Assembly (NCBI RefSeq): GCF_003813775.1
Contig: NZ_RPDH01000002.1
Span: forward strand, 372,001 to 436,000
Source of the DNA: Chitinophaga lutea
GTDB taxonomy: Bacteria > Bacteroidota > Bacteroidia > Chitinophagales > Chitinophagaceae
Direction: 5' to 3'
Length of the DNA: 64,000 nucleotides
How positions within the stretch are numbered: position 1 is the first letter of the stretch; each line of letters starts with the position of its first letter. The translations under genes were made by a program, and so were the position numbers. Positions 54,245 to 63,268 of the stretch are shown in pieces. The notes beneath the pieces are model-generated. The model did no database searches, was not told the DNA's origin, and was given only the letters and a program-made list of their open reading frames with translations.

Positions 54245-56410
54245 ATGAAAACGTTGTTACTTTGCCTGCTGACAGTTACAGCCTCCTATAACGCCTTTTC
54301 GCAACAGATTATTGGAAGGGTGAAAGATAAAAACAACCGCCCGCTGGAAGGGGCCAGCGTGAGCCTCGCCGGTACGGCAGACGGGGCCACGGCCGATTCC
54401 GCCGGCAGGTTCAGTTTCCCCACCCGCGCCACCGGTGCGCTCCACCTGGTGATCAGTTACATCGGTTACAAACCGAAGCAGCAGCCCGTGCAGCTCAACG
54501 TGCCGGTGGAGATCACCCTCGACAAAGACCCCGCCACGCTGGCCCCGGTGGTGGTATCCGCCGGCAGCTTCACCGCCGGCGATCAGAGCAAGGGCGCGGT
54601 GATGACGGCGATGGACGTGATATCCGTAGCCGGCAACGGCGGCGATGTGGCCAACGCCGTGCGCACCCTGCCCGGCGCCCAGCAGATCGGGGAGCGGGAG
54701 GGATTGTTCGTAAGGGGCGGCACCGGCCAGGAAACGCGGCAGTTCGTAGACGGCACCCTCGTACCGCAGCCGTATTTCGTGACCCTGCCCGGCCTGCCGC
54801 AGTTCAACCGCATTTCGTCGCCGTTCCTCTTCGACGGCATCATCTTCAGCAGCGGCGGTTATTCCGCCGTATACGGCCAGGGCCTCAGCGGGGCGTTGAT
54901 CATGGAAACGCAGGACCTGCCGGAAAAATCTTCCGCCGTGATCGGCATCTCGCCCATGGTGGCCGTGGCCGGCGTGCAGCGGCTCGCCCGCAACAAACGC
55001 AGCAGCTTCAGCCTGAATACCCGGTACATGACCTGGCAGTATTACGCCCGCCTGGTGCCGCAAAACCCGGAATACGCCAAAGGGCCGGCCTATTCGGTGA
55101 CCGAAGCGAACCTGCGCGCCAGAACGGGGAAAACGGGCATGCTGAAGGTGTATGCGAATTTCGGGTACAACCAGACGGGGCTGTACCGGGATGATATCGA
55201 CAGCGCGGGACTGAAAAACAAATTCGAGGCGCAGGACCGGAACCTGTATGTGAACATCAGCCACCGCAGCACGCCCGGCAAAAACTGGCGGCTCGACCTG
55301 GCCACGGCCTTCAATCACAACTCCACCGACATCCACCGCTCCCTGACGGACGCTCAAAAGAACCCCGTCTTCATCCCCGACACGCCTTTCCGGCAAAAAG
55401 AAAACTACTATAACGGCACCGCCACCTTCTGGCAGGCCAAGGGCGTGGTGAGCCGTTATTTCACCGGCAACCACGTACTGAAGGCCGGCGGCGAAGTGCA
55501 GGCAGGCGAGCAGGACCATCTCTACGCCGGTTTCGCCGAAATGGAATGGAAACTTTATCATTCCCTCGCACTCCGCACCGGTTTACGGTATGAATATTCA
55601 ACGATACTGCGCGACGCCGTGCTCGCCCCGCGCATCAGCATGGCTTACCGGCTGAGCGACGGCTCGCAGCTGAACGCGGCATACGGCGTGTTTTACCAGA
55701 AGGCCGAAACGCGGTACCTGCTGGCGGCGCCGTACCTGCCGCAGGCGAAAGCATCGCACTACATCCTCAATTACCTGCGGCACAGCAGCGGGCGCCTGTT
55801 CAGGGCGGAGCTGTTCTACAAACAATATCACCGCCTCCTCAAAACGGCGCCGCACCTCGATATGAGCGGTAGCGGGCATGCCAGGGGCGTCGAGTTTTTC
55901 TGGCGCGATAAAAAAAGCGTGCAGGGGCTCGATTACTGGGTGAGTTATTCGTACCTCCACACCGAACGCAACCACCTGGATTTCCCGAAGATGATGGCCC
56001 CCTCGTTCGCTTCTCCGCACACCCTCACGGTAGTGGCCAAACGATTTTTCGAGCCCATCCGCACGAGCGTGAACATTTCGTATGCCCTGGCCGCCGGCCG
56101 CCCTTATTATGATATTTCGGCCAAAGGCGTGCTGCGCGACAAAGGCACCGCCAAAACCTATAACGTGCTGAACCTCGGCCTGGCCCATATGCTGAGCCTG
56201 TTCCCGAAATGGAAGGAAAAAGACTTCACCGTAATTGCAGCCGGCATCAACAACCTATTGGGCACCAGGCAGGTATTCGGCTATGAGTACAGTTACAACG
56301 GCCAGCGAAGGATGCCCGTTACGCTGCCGGCTACACGGAATTTTTTCATCGGCATCTTTATGAGCCTGGGCATCGACAGAACCGACGATTTTCTTAACGA
56401 GAATTTATAA
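54245..56410 (+). CDS. TonB-dependent receptor
   Basis: Outer-membrane receptor of 721 residues: signal peptide (TASYNAFSQQ), carboxypeptidase-like domain (GRVKDKNNRPLEGASVSL), plug (NAVRTLPGAQQ, LFVRGGTGQETRQFVDGT) and a short barrel whose last strands end ATRNFFIGIFMSLGI rather than in a terminal Phe. It lacks the SusC signature and has no SusD partner. The gene heads a run of five same-strand genes ending in a two-component pair, so it may be the target or input of that system. Ligand unknown. Confidence 0.88.
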   Translation: MKTLLLCLLTVTASYNAFSQQIIGRVKDKNNRPLEGASVSLAGTADGATADSAGRFSFPTRATGALHLVISYIGYKPKQQPVQLNVPVEITLDKDPATLAPVVVSAGSFTAGDQSKGAVMTAMDVISVAGNGGDVANAVRTLPGAQQIGEREGLFVRGGTGQETRQFVDGTLVPQPYFVTLPGLPQFNRISSPFLFDGIIFSSGGYSAVYGQGLSGALIMETQDLPEKSSAVIGISPMVAVAGVQRLARNKRSSFSLNTRYMTWQYYARLVPQNPEYAKGPAYSVTEANLRARTGKTGMLKVYANFGYNQTGLYRDDIDSAGLKNKFEAQDRNLYVNISHRSTPGKNWRLDLATAFNHNSTDIHRSLTDAQKNPVFIPDTPFRQKENYYNGTATFWQAKGVVSRYFTGNHVLKAGGEVQAGEQDHLYAGFAEMEWKLYHSLALRTGLRYEYSTILRDAVLAPRISMAYRLSDGSQLNAAYGVFYQKAETRYLLAAPYLPQAKASHYILNYLRHSSGRLFRAELFYKQYHRLLKTAPHLDMSGSGHARGVEFFWRDKKSVQGLDYWVSYSYLHTERNHLDFPKMMAPSFASPHTLTVVAKRFFEPIRTSVNISYALAAGRPYYDISAKGVLRDKGTAKTYNVLNLGLAHMLSLFPKWKEKDFTVIAAGINNLLGTRQVFGYEYSYNGQRRMPVTLPATRNFFIGIFMSLGIDRTDDFLNENL

Positions 56411-56424
56411 TCAAATCACACAAC

Positions 56425-57054
56425 ATGAAAAGGATCATCGCATCTCTCGCCGCTTTGCTGGCAGTGTTTACCCTCAAAGCCCAAACCCCGCTCGCAGGGG
56501 CCGTTTCCAAACTCAACGCCGCCCATACCGCGGGCGAATACCAGCAGCTGGCCAATGAATTCCAGCGCCTCGCCGGCGCGGCGCCGGACGACTGGCTGCC
56601 AACGTACTACGCCGCCGTGAGCAACATGCGGCTGGCATTCCTCCACAAAGACAAAGCCATGCTCTTTGCCGACCAGGCCGAAGCGCAGATCAAAAAAGCC
56701 GTGGCGCTGGTGACGCCGGCCGGTAACAAAAAGGACCTCGCAGAAGTGTACACCGTGTACAGTTTCATCAACCGCGCCAGGGTGGAAGCCGACCCGATGA
56801 GCAACGGCCGCAAGTACGGCCCCGTGGCAGGGCAGCAGCTGGCGCAGGCCCGCAAGGCTGACCCCGGTAATCCCCGTGCGCTGTACCTCGACGGTCACAT
56901 CAAATACCAGACACCCGCGATGTGGGGCGGCGACAAGAAAAAAGCCAGAGAACTGTTCGCGGAGGCGCTCAAACAGTTCGATGTGAAGCCCGCTTCCGAC
57001 ACCGCGCCGCAATGGGGCCGCGAAGATTGTGAAAAAGCGATTCGTGTGGATTGA
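56425..57054 (+). CDS. Secreted helical (TPR-like) protein
   Basis: Exported protein of 209 residues with a signal peptide (LAALLAVFTLKAQTP) and helical repeats (AHTAGEYQQLANEFQRLAG, MLFADQAEAQIKKAVALV, ARELFAEALKQFDV) in the manner of TPR or Sel1 arrays. It begins 14 bases after the TonB receptor and is probably co-transcribed with it. Function unknown; a periplasmic scaffold is a reasonable guess. Confidence 0.75.
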   Translation: MKRIIASLAALLAVFTLKAQTPLAGAVSKLNAAHTAGEYQQLANEFQRLAGAAPDDWLPTYYAAVSNMRLAFLHKDKAMLFADQAEAQIKKAVALVTPAGNKKDLAEVYTVYSFINRARVEADPMSNGRKYGPVAGQQLAQARKADPGNPRALYLDGHIKYQTPAMWGGDKKKARELFAEALKQFDVKPASDTAPQWGREDCEKAIRVD

Positions 57055-57231
57055 ACCTAAAATAAATCCACCATCTGAAAGCCGGTGACAATGAAATGTT
57101 TAAAACGGCACAACAGGATCGAAGGACGTGAAAGGCAGGAGGGAAGCGGCATCGCAGGGAAGTAACAGGCGGGTTGAGCACCGGGGATATTGGTGTTGTT
57201 CCAACACAAAACAGGCAATTTTCATAACATC

Positions 57232-57447
57232 ATGAACCTAAGTATTTTAAAAATGAAAGCATCCACAGAACGGAAAATCATACGCTGGCTCCATATTGTG
57301 CTCAGCATCCCGGTGATCGGTTATATTTACGGGCCGGTGGCCCGCATCCCGAATGCGGCGGCCGCCGTTCAGTTCGTATTCTTTCCGCTGATCGTACTCT
57401 CGGGCCTCTGGTTATGGAAAGGGCACTGGGTAAAAAAACAACTGTAA
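57232..57447 (+). CDS. Small two-helix membrane protein
   Basis: Not recognised. A 71-residue product from the ATG at 57232 (or 64 residues from 57253) has two hydrophobic segments (IVLSIPVIGYIYGPV and VQFVFFPLIVLSGLWLW) separated by a short loop. It ends 10 bases before the LytS-type kinase gene, so it is likely part of that operon. Confidence 0.6.
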   Translation: MNLSILKMKASTERKIIRWLHIVLSIPVIGYIYGPVARIPNAAAAVQFVFFPLIVLSGLWLWKGHWVKKQL

Positions 57448-57457
57448 ATTACAGGGA

Positions 57458-58465
57458 ATGAACACCTTCTTCAACAAATACGCCGTGCGCATCGCCGTCA
57501 CCCTGGTGTTTGTAGTGGTGGCCTGGACGATCAGGGCCAGCCTGGCGCCGATGCCCTTTTACCGGCACCTGCTGGCCTCCATACCCGTGGTGATCATCAC
57601 GCAGTTCATCTGGAGCGTGCTCAACCTCATCCATAAACTGCTCAACCGCTGGATGCCGTTCCGCCAGTACCTCTACAGCCGCATCATCCTGCAGATCACC
57701 GTGGGGCTGCTGCTGGTCTGGGGCCTTCGGAGCTTCGCCCTGTACATGGCGCCGCGCGTGCTCGACATCACCATCGAACCGCTGGCAAGGGCCATGATCG
57801 CCACCATCAACAACCTCGTGTCGATCACCGTGAACCTGGCGCTCATCAGCGAGTACTTCACCGGCCGCTGGAAACAGAGCATCGTGAAAGCGGAACGGCT
57901 GGAAAAGGAAAAAGTGCAGATGCAGTTCATGCACCTCAAAAACCAGGTAGATCCGCATTTCCTGTTCAATGCGTTTACGTCGCTCGACAGTCTTGTGAAA
58001 ACGGATCCCGACCTGGCGTCCCGTTTCATCGGCCACCTTTCTAAAGTATACCGCTATGCATTGCAGCACCGGGATAAAGACCTGGTGCCGCTGCATACGG
58101 AGCTGTCGTTCCTCGGGCATTATATCACTTTACAGAAAATCAGATTTGGCCCTGCCCTGGAGATTGATATCCAGGTGGATGAAAAGCACCACGACCGGCG
58201 CGTGGCCATGGTCACGCTTCAAATGCTGATAGACAATGCCGTGAAACACAACGAGGTGCATGCGGCGCATCCGTTACGCATACGGATATACGTGGAGAAC
58301 GATTATCTCGTTGTAGCCAATAACAAACAGATTCGCAGGCAGTTGGCCGTGTCTGATAAACAAGGGCTGCAGCAGCTGCGGCAGCTCTATACTTTTTTAG
58401 GAGAACGGGAAGTGATGGTGCAGGATGGTGACGATACCTTCAGTGTGGCCCTTCCTTTGCTGTAA
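57458..58465 (+). CDS. LytS-type sensor histidine kinase
   Basis: Membrane histidine kinase of 335 residues with four N-terminal helices (about 8-28, 40-58, 75-98, 112-133), a His_kinase domain with the phospho-acceptor motif NQVDPHFLFNAF (His167), and an ATPase part with the N-box MLIDNAVKHNEVHA. The G-box usually reads GIGLxN; here it is SDKQGLQQLRQLY, with the first glycine missing, which could weaken ATP binding. It partners the LytTR regulator encoded 10 bases downstream. Confidence 0.9.
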   Translation: MNTFFNKYAVRIAVTLVFVVVAWTIRASLAPMPFYRHLLASIPVVIITQFIWSVLNLIHKLLNRWMPFRQYLYSRIILQITVGLLLVWGLRSFALYMAPRVLDITIEPLARAMIATINNLVSITVNLALISEYFTGRWKQSIVKAERLEKEKVQMQFMHLKNQVDPHFLFNAFTSLDSLVKTDPDLASRFIGHLSKVYRYALQHRDKDLVPLHTELSFLGHYITLQKIRFGPALEIDIQVDEKHHDRRVAMVTLQMLIDNAVKHNEVHAAHPLRIRIYVENDYLVVANNKQIRRQLAVSDKQGLQQLRQLYTFLGEREVMVQDGDDTFSVALPLL

Positions 58466-58475
58466 AACCGATCGC

Positions 58476-59234
58476 ATGAACATTCTCATACTGGAAGACG
58501 AACCGCTGGTGGCCGCGCATATGACTGCGCTGGTGCGCCAATTGCAACCCACCTGGCAGATAGCAGGGCCGGTGGCCAGCATGCGCGAAGCGGAACAATG
58601 GCTGCGCGCGCATCCCGCGCCGGATCTGGTGCTGGCGGACATCCAGCTGTCGGACGGCATCAGCCTCGACCTTTTCCATCACCTGCATGCCTGCCCCGTC
58701 ATCTTCACCACCGCCTACGATCAATACGCCATCCGCGCCTTCAAGATCAACAGCATCGATTATTTACTGAAACCGGTTGACCCGGAAGAACTTGCCGCCG
58801 CTTTCCGCAAATACGCTTTATTACGCGAGAAATACGCCAACCCGGCATACGTGCAGGAACTGATGCAGTTTGTGCAGCACCAGCAGCGGAAACAGGCGTA
58901 CAAGGAAAGTTTCACCGTACACTACGGGAAAAACGTATATGTGGTGCCGTTAGCGGAGGTGGTTTGTTTTTCGAAACGCGAACTGATCTACCTGCACCAG
59001 CACAACGGCCGGCAGTGGATCACGGATTTCCGTTCGCTCGATGAAGTGGAGGAACTGATCGACCCTGAAAGATTTTACCGGGCCAACCGGCAGTGCATCG
59101 TGCACAAACCCTATTTAACCGGTTATAAAACAGACGATACGAGCCGCCTGACCCTGCAGCTGAAAATGGACAAACCGCCGGAAGTGATCGTGAGCAAAGA
59201 CAAAGCGGCGGCGTTCAAAGCGTGGTTCGACTGA
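58476..59234 (+). CDS. LytTR-family response regulator
   Basis: Response regulator of 252 residues: a receiver domain with acidic pocket LEDEP and phospho-acceptor Asp55 (LVLADIQLSDG), an SIDYLLKPVD switch region, and a C-terminal LytTR DNA-binding domain (KNVYVVPLAEVVCFSKREL, then FYRANRQCIVH). The ATG at 58476 is preferred to an upstream frame that overlaps the kinase gene. With the upstream kinase it forms a classical LytS/LytTR pair. The stop lies 5 bases from the end of the convergent ABC exporter gene. Confidence 0.93.
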   Translation: MNILILEDEPLVAAHMTALVRQLQPTWQIAGPVASMREAEQWLRAHPAPDLVLADIQLSDGISLDLFHHLHACPVIFTTAYDQYAIRAFKINSIDYLLKPVDPEELAAAFRKYALLREKYANPAYVQELMQFVQHQQRKQAYKESFTVHYGKNVYVVPLAEVVCFSKRELIYLHQHNGRQWITDFRSLDEVEELIDPERFYRANRQCIVHKPYLTGYKTDDTSRLTLQLKMDKPPEVIVSKDKAAAFKAWFD

Positions 59235-59239
59235 GCGGC

Positions 59240-61015
59240 TTACACCGTAAACTGCAATTCGCTGAGGCCTTTGTAGAGCCCTTCTTCTTTCCCCATCAGT
59301 TCTTCGTGCGTGCCGGCTTCCACCACATGGCCCTTGTCGAGCACGAGGATCATATCCGCCCGGCGTACCGTAGAGAGGCGGTGCGCGATCACCACGGACG
59401 TTCGGCCCTGCATGAGTTTATCGAGGGCATCCTGCACCAGTCTTTCCGATTCGGAATCCAAAGCCGAGGTGGCTTCGTCGAGGATCAGAATGCGCGGGTC
59501 TTTCAGTACGGCGCGGGCAATGGCGATGCGCTGGCGCTGGCCGCCGGACAACTGGATACCGCGTTCGCCCACCACCGTATTCAGCCCTTCGGGGAAATGC
59601 TGGATAAACTCCCAGGCGTTGGCCTGCCTGGCGGCGTGGATGATCTCTTCCTCACCGGCCAGCGGGTTACCGTAAGCGATGTTTTCGCGGATGGTGCCGC
59701 CGAACAGGAAAACATCCTGCGGCACAACGGCCATCTGGTTGCGGAGCACCGACAGATCATAGCTGTTGGCCTCTTTCCCGTCGATCAGGATGCGGCCGCT
59801 CACGGGGTCGTAAAACCGGAGCAACAAAGACACCACGGTGCTTTTACCGGCGCCGCTGGGGCCTACCAGCGCCACCTGCCATCCGGGCGCAATATGGAAA
59901 CCCACATTTTCCAGCACGGCAATGTCTTTCCGGGAAGGGTACTGGAAACTGACCCCGTCAAAACGGATGTCACCGGCGATGGCCGGGATGCGCTGCGCGG
60001 GCGGCAGGGGGTGTATGTCTTCGATGGGCTCGTCGTGTATTTCGAGCAGGTTTTCGGAAGCGCCCAGCGCACGCTGGATGCGGGTGTAGATTTCCGCCAG
60101 GCCGCTGATGGAGCCGCCGATGAAACCGGAATACAAAATGAAAGAGAACAGCTGGCCTACTTCGATATCGCCGGCGGCCATGAGCATGGCGCCTTTCCAG
60201 ATCACGGCCGTCATGGCCCCGAAGAGGCCCAGTATCAGGAACGACACGAACGCGCCCTGGTAAGCGCCGGCCTTGATGCCGGTGGCGGCGGCTTCGTTGG
60301 TCTTGGTGCGGTAACGCCCGATCTCGAAAAATTCGTTGGCGAAAGCTTTTACGTTAAAGATGCCTTGCAGGGTTTCTTCCACGATGGTATTGGATTCCGC
60401 CACCTGCGCCTGCACCTCTTTGGAGAACCTGCGGATAAAACGGCCGAACACCACGGCCAGCACACAGATCACGGGCACGATGGCCAGCATGAACAGCGTG
60501 AGTTTCCAGGAGGTGACCGCCAGCAGGGCGATACCGCCGGTGATGATGATCACCTGGCGGAGGAATTCCGCCAGCGTGGTGGTAAACATGTCCTGCAACT
60601 GGGAGATGTCCGACGAAATGCGGCTGTTCAGCTCACCCACACGGCGCTCCGCGAAAAACTTCATGGGCAGCCGGATGAGGTGGCTGTACGTTGCCTGCCG
60701 CAATACGGCCAGCGTTTTTTCGGTTACAGATACGAATATGCGGATGCGGAGGTAAGAAAATAGAGATTGCAGGATGAGGACGGCGGCCAGCATGAGGCCG
60801 ATTTTGTCGAGCTGCTGCAGCAGCTGCCCCTTATGCCCGGCGTCTACCAGGTTGCCGAGCAGCGCCGGGAAGGCGAGGCTGGCGCCGCTGGACAGCAGCA
60901 GCATCAGCAGGCCCACCGCGAACTGAAAACGGTAAGGTTTGGCGTATTCATACAGGCGTAGGGCCTTGCGTATTCCTGTCAGCGAGATTTTTGCACGTTT
61001 CGGCGGTTGCTCCAT
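59240..61015 (-). CDS. MsbA-like ABC exporter (fused permease-ATPase)
   Basis: Homodimeric inner-membrane exporter of 591 residues. Six membrane helices occupy about 30-320, followed by the ATPase with Walker A GPSGAGKST (near 387), signature LSGGQRQR (near 490), Walker B ILILDEATSALD (near 513) and H-loop IAHRLSTV. This is the type IV exporter architecture of MsbA and multidrug half-transporters; lipid, lipopeptide or drug export all fit. It is the downstream end of a run of minus-strand genes. Confidence 0.92.
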   Translation of the reverse strand: MEQPPKRAKISLTGIRKALRLYEYAKPYRFQFAVGLLMLLLSSGASLAFPALLGNLVDAGHKGQLLQQLDKIGLMLAAVLILQSLFSYLRIRIFVSVTEKTLAVLRQATYSHLIRLPMKFFAERRVGELNSRISSDISQLQDMFTTTLAEFLRQVIIITGGIALLAVTSWKLTLFMLAIVPVICVLAVVFGRFIRRFSKEVQAQVAESNTIVEETLQGIFNVKAFANEFFEIGRYRTKTNEAAATGIKAGAYQGAFVSFLILGLFGAMTAVIWKGAMLMAAGDIEVGQLFSFILYSGFIGGSISGLAEIYTRIQRALGASENLLEIHDEPIEDIHPLPPAQRIPAIAGDIRFDGVSFQYPSRKDIAVLENVGFHIAPGWQVALVGPSGAGKSTVVSLLLRFYDPVSGRILIDGKEANSYDLSVLRNQMAVVPQDVFLFGGTIRENIAYGNPLAGEEEIIHAARQANAWEFIQHFPEGLNTVVGERGIQLSGGQRQRIAIARAVLKDPRILILDEATSALDSESERLVQDALDKLMQGRTSVVIAHRLSTVRRADMILVLDKGHVVEAGTHEELMGKEEGLYKGLSELQFTV

Positions 61016-61035
61016 GGGTCGAAATTAAGCTTTTC

Positions 61036-61662
61036 CTACGCTGTAGACGACCGGGAGCGGGAAATATTGTACCCTGTTATCAAAAGAAAAACTAATATCT
61101 CTCCCGCCAGGATACAGACGTACCGGAGGGAGCTTTGCCAGAACTCGCCCGTCATCCAGAAATAAAACGCCAGCGGCAGCGTAACGGCCAGGCCCAGGAA
61201 AGCCAGCAGGAACTTGGTGTTCACAAAAAACGAATAGGCGGCGAAACCGCCCTTCGCCGGCGTATCTTTCATTTTCCGCAGGCAGTAAACGTTCTCGTAC
61301 ACGTCCGCCGCCCAGGCCACCAGTTGCAGCGCCGCCACCAGCCAGAAAAAGTACTCGCCCAGGCCGGTTTTGGCGCCGATGACGATACAGAGCAGGGCAA
61401 TGGCGGGATAGAAGCCCGCCATGAAAAGAAAATCGACCCATAGCTGGGTTTTCAGCGCCCGCCGGGCCGGTGGTTCCAGGCCGGCGACCAGTTTGTCCAT
61501 TTCGGCTTCTGAAGCGGGGAATTGCAGGTCGAGGATCGAGAACGGCGACTGTTCGCCGCTGCCGGCGCGGTACCGGAATTTTTTCGCCAGCTGCATCATC
61601 CACAGCAGGGTGGCCAGCAGCAGGCCAACGCAAAGCACGAGGTAAAAACGCGGGTCTGTCAT
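61036..61662 (-). CDS. Hypothetical membrane protein
   Basis: Not recognised. The 208-residue product has about five hydrophobic segments, the first at the N-terminus (FYLVLCVGLLLATLLWMM) and others from about 75 on. It lacks any enzyme motif. It lies 20 bases upstream of the ABC exporter and 4 bases downstream of a patatin gene on the same strand, so the three may form an operon linked to lipids. Another open frame overlapping the same bases is not protein-like. Confidence 0.7.
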   Translation of the reverse strand: MTDPRFYLVLCVGLLLATLLWMMQLAKKFRYRAGSGEQSPFSILDLQFPASEAEMDKLVAGLEPPARRALKTQLWVDFLFMAGFYPAIALLCIVIGAKTGLGEYFFWLVAALQLVAWAADVYENVYCLRKMKDTPAKGGFAAYSFFVNTKFLLAFLGLAVTLPLAFYFWMTGEFWQSSLRYVCILAGEILVFLLITGYNISRSRSSTA

Positions 61663-61666
61663 AAGG

Positions 61667-63199
61667 CTATTTTTTTTGCTTCGTGAGGATGTCGGATACG
61701 CCGCGGAAATCCTTCGCGGAGGAATTCACGGCCTGGTGCACCACGATGCGGGCGGTTTTGTATTCTTCCCAGTTGAAATCGTCCAGCAGGAACCGGCCGG
61801 CCGCCTGCGCGCCCAGCACAAACAGTTCGCGCTGCTTCTCCGGCGGGATGTTAAAGTCCAGCCAGTTGTATTCGTGCACATGGATCACGCCGATGCCTTT
61901 GCGGAACAGACTGTTCTTCAGCAGGAAATCCTTGTCGTAATAATACCGCACGGTATTGAAGAGTTTGCCGAGGTAAGCGCCCAGGCCAAGCTGATCGGCG
62001 TGATTGACGGTATGGTCGGCCGGTTTGGCGTCGTCCAGCTCGATGCCGAAAGTAGGCAGGCGGGGAATGGTCACTTCAGGGTTGTAGAGGATGTTGATCG
62101 GGAAGTTCGACAACACGCCGCCGTCCACGAACCGTACGGCGGTAGGGATATCGGCCGGCTCCATCAGCAGATGGTTGCGCCAGTGCGTCTGGATAATGGG
62201 CAGGTGCCGCGGAATGTTGCGGATGATGTGCGATTCAAAAAAGATCGGGATGCTCATCGACGCCCGGACGAACTCTGCGGGGTGCAGTTCGTGCTGGTGC
62301 TCGCGGAAGAGGTTCCACATTTTCGGGAACTCGATCTTGTTCTGCGTGATGATGTCCGACGTGATGAGGGTGATATCCGGCCTGAGGCCTTTGGTAGGGT
62401 CGTCGCCCAGGCTGCGGTCGGTTTGCACGTTACGGATATGCAGGCCTTCCGGCACCTGTCCGGATACGCGTTCGAGGTCACCGATCGTTTCGACGCCGTT
62501 CTCCCGCATGATCATCTTGATCCATTCGGTGAAGTTATTACCCGGGTTCACGCCGAAGCCGCGGTTCTTGAGGCGCTGCAGCAGGTAGGTGCCATAACCC
62601 GCCGCCAGCCCGAGCCCCAGCAGCACCATGCCCGTGAGAATGTACGATACCAGCGCGATGCCGTTGAACAACGGGTAGTGATGGCGCAGGCCGGTGCTGA
62701 CGATGTCTGTCAGTATGAGCACCACCAGGGTGATGGCCAGCCTGCGCACGCCGTTTTTAATGCGGCCGGCGAAGTTTTCCGTTTTGATCACCCATTTGAT
62801 GAGCCGCTGCGCGAAAGGATGGCCGTCCACGAAATCAAAAAAGGGTTTCTCGCACAGGTATTGGAGGATGCGTTCGGATTTGGTGCGGTTCCCGGCTTTG
62901 TCTTCCTTCACCACAGACAGCAGCGTGGTATTGATGGCGCCCGCGCTGGTGCCGGCGAGGCGCATGAAACGGATGCCGGCCTTTTCGAGGATGTAGGTAT
63001 ACCCGACGAGGGCGACGCCCAGCACGCCGCCGCCTTCCTGCACGAGGTGCACGTATTGATGCCCGTCTTTATCGAGGGTGTCTGATACAACAAGGTCCCG
63101 GTAATTTTCGCCGAACCGGTTTTTCAATGCGTGTAATACGGCGGTCACTTCAGGCGCTTCCGTAAAGAATTCCGGCGCCAGGGTCTGATTCGAAGGCAT
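61667..63199 (-). CDS. Patatin-like phospholipase
   Basis: Serine hydrolase of 510 residues acting on phospholipids or other acyl esters. The oxyanion loop is GGGVLGVALVGYTYILEKAG, the nucleophile elbow GTSAGA (about 83-88), and the catalytic aspartate lies in VDGGVLSNFPI (near 360), a complete Ser-Asp dyad. Two or three hydrophobic segments between these motifs (LAITLVVLILTDIVSTGL, ALVSYILTGMVLLGLGLA) suggest membrane insertion, which is not common in the family. Same strand as the membrane protein and ABC exporter downstream. Confidence 0.9.
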   Translation of the reverse strand: MPSNQTLAPEFFTEAPEVTAVLHALKNRFGENYRDLVVSDTLDKDGHQYVHLVQEGGGVLGVALVGYTYILEKAGIRFMRLAGTSAGAINTTLLSVVKEDKAGNRTKSERILQYLCEKPFFDFVDGHPFAQRLIKWVIKTENFAGRIKNGVRRLAITLVVLILTDIVSTGLRHHYPLFNGIALVSYILTGMVLLGLGLAAGYGTYLLQRLKNRGFGVNPGNNFTEWIKMIMRENGVETIGDLERVSGQVPEGLHIRNVQTDRSLGDDPTKGLRPDITLITSDIITQNKIEFPKMWNLFREHQHELHPAEFVRASMSIPIFFESHIIRNIPRHLPIIQTHWRNHLLMEPADIPTAVRFVDGGVLSNFPINILYNPEVTIPRLPTFGIELDDAKPADHTVNHADQLGLGAYLGKLFNTVRYYYDKDFLLKNSLFRKGIGVIHVHEYNWLDFNIPPEKQRELFVLGAQAAGRFLLDDFNWEEYKTARIVVHQAVNSSAKDFRGVSDILTKQKK

Positions 63200-63268
63200 G
63201 TAGCAGTATTTGGGGGTATTAACAGATACTGCTCAATTTACAACATACGCCCGGTAAATGCAACGGCT

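Noticed and set aside
59222..60763. A 513-codon frame antisense to the ABC exporter
   Set aside because: The opposite strand carries all ABC motifs; the antisense product is low-complexity and His/Gly-rich, typical of a shadow.
61025..61633. Alternative 202-codon frame overlapping the membrane protein at 61036-61662
   Set aside because: Arg/Gly-rich and without hydrophobic pattern; the other frame has regular membrane helices and an ATG start.
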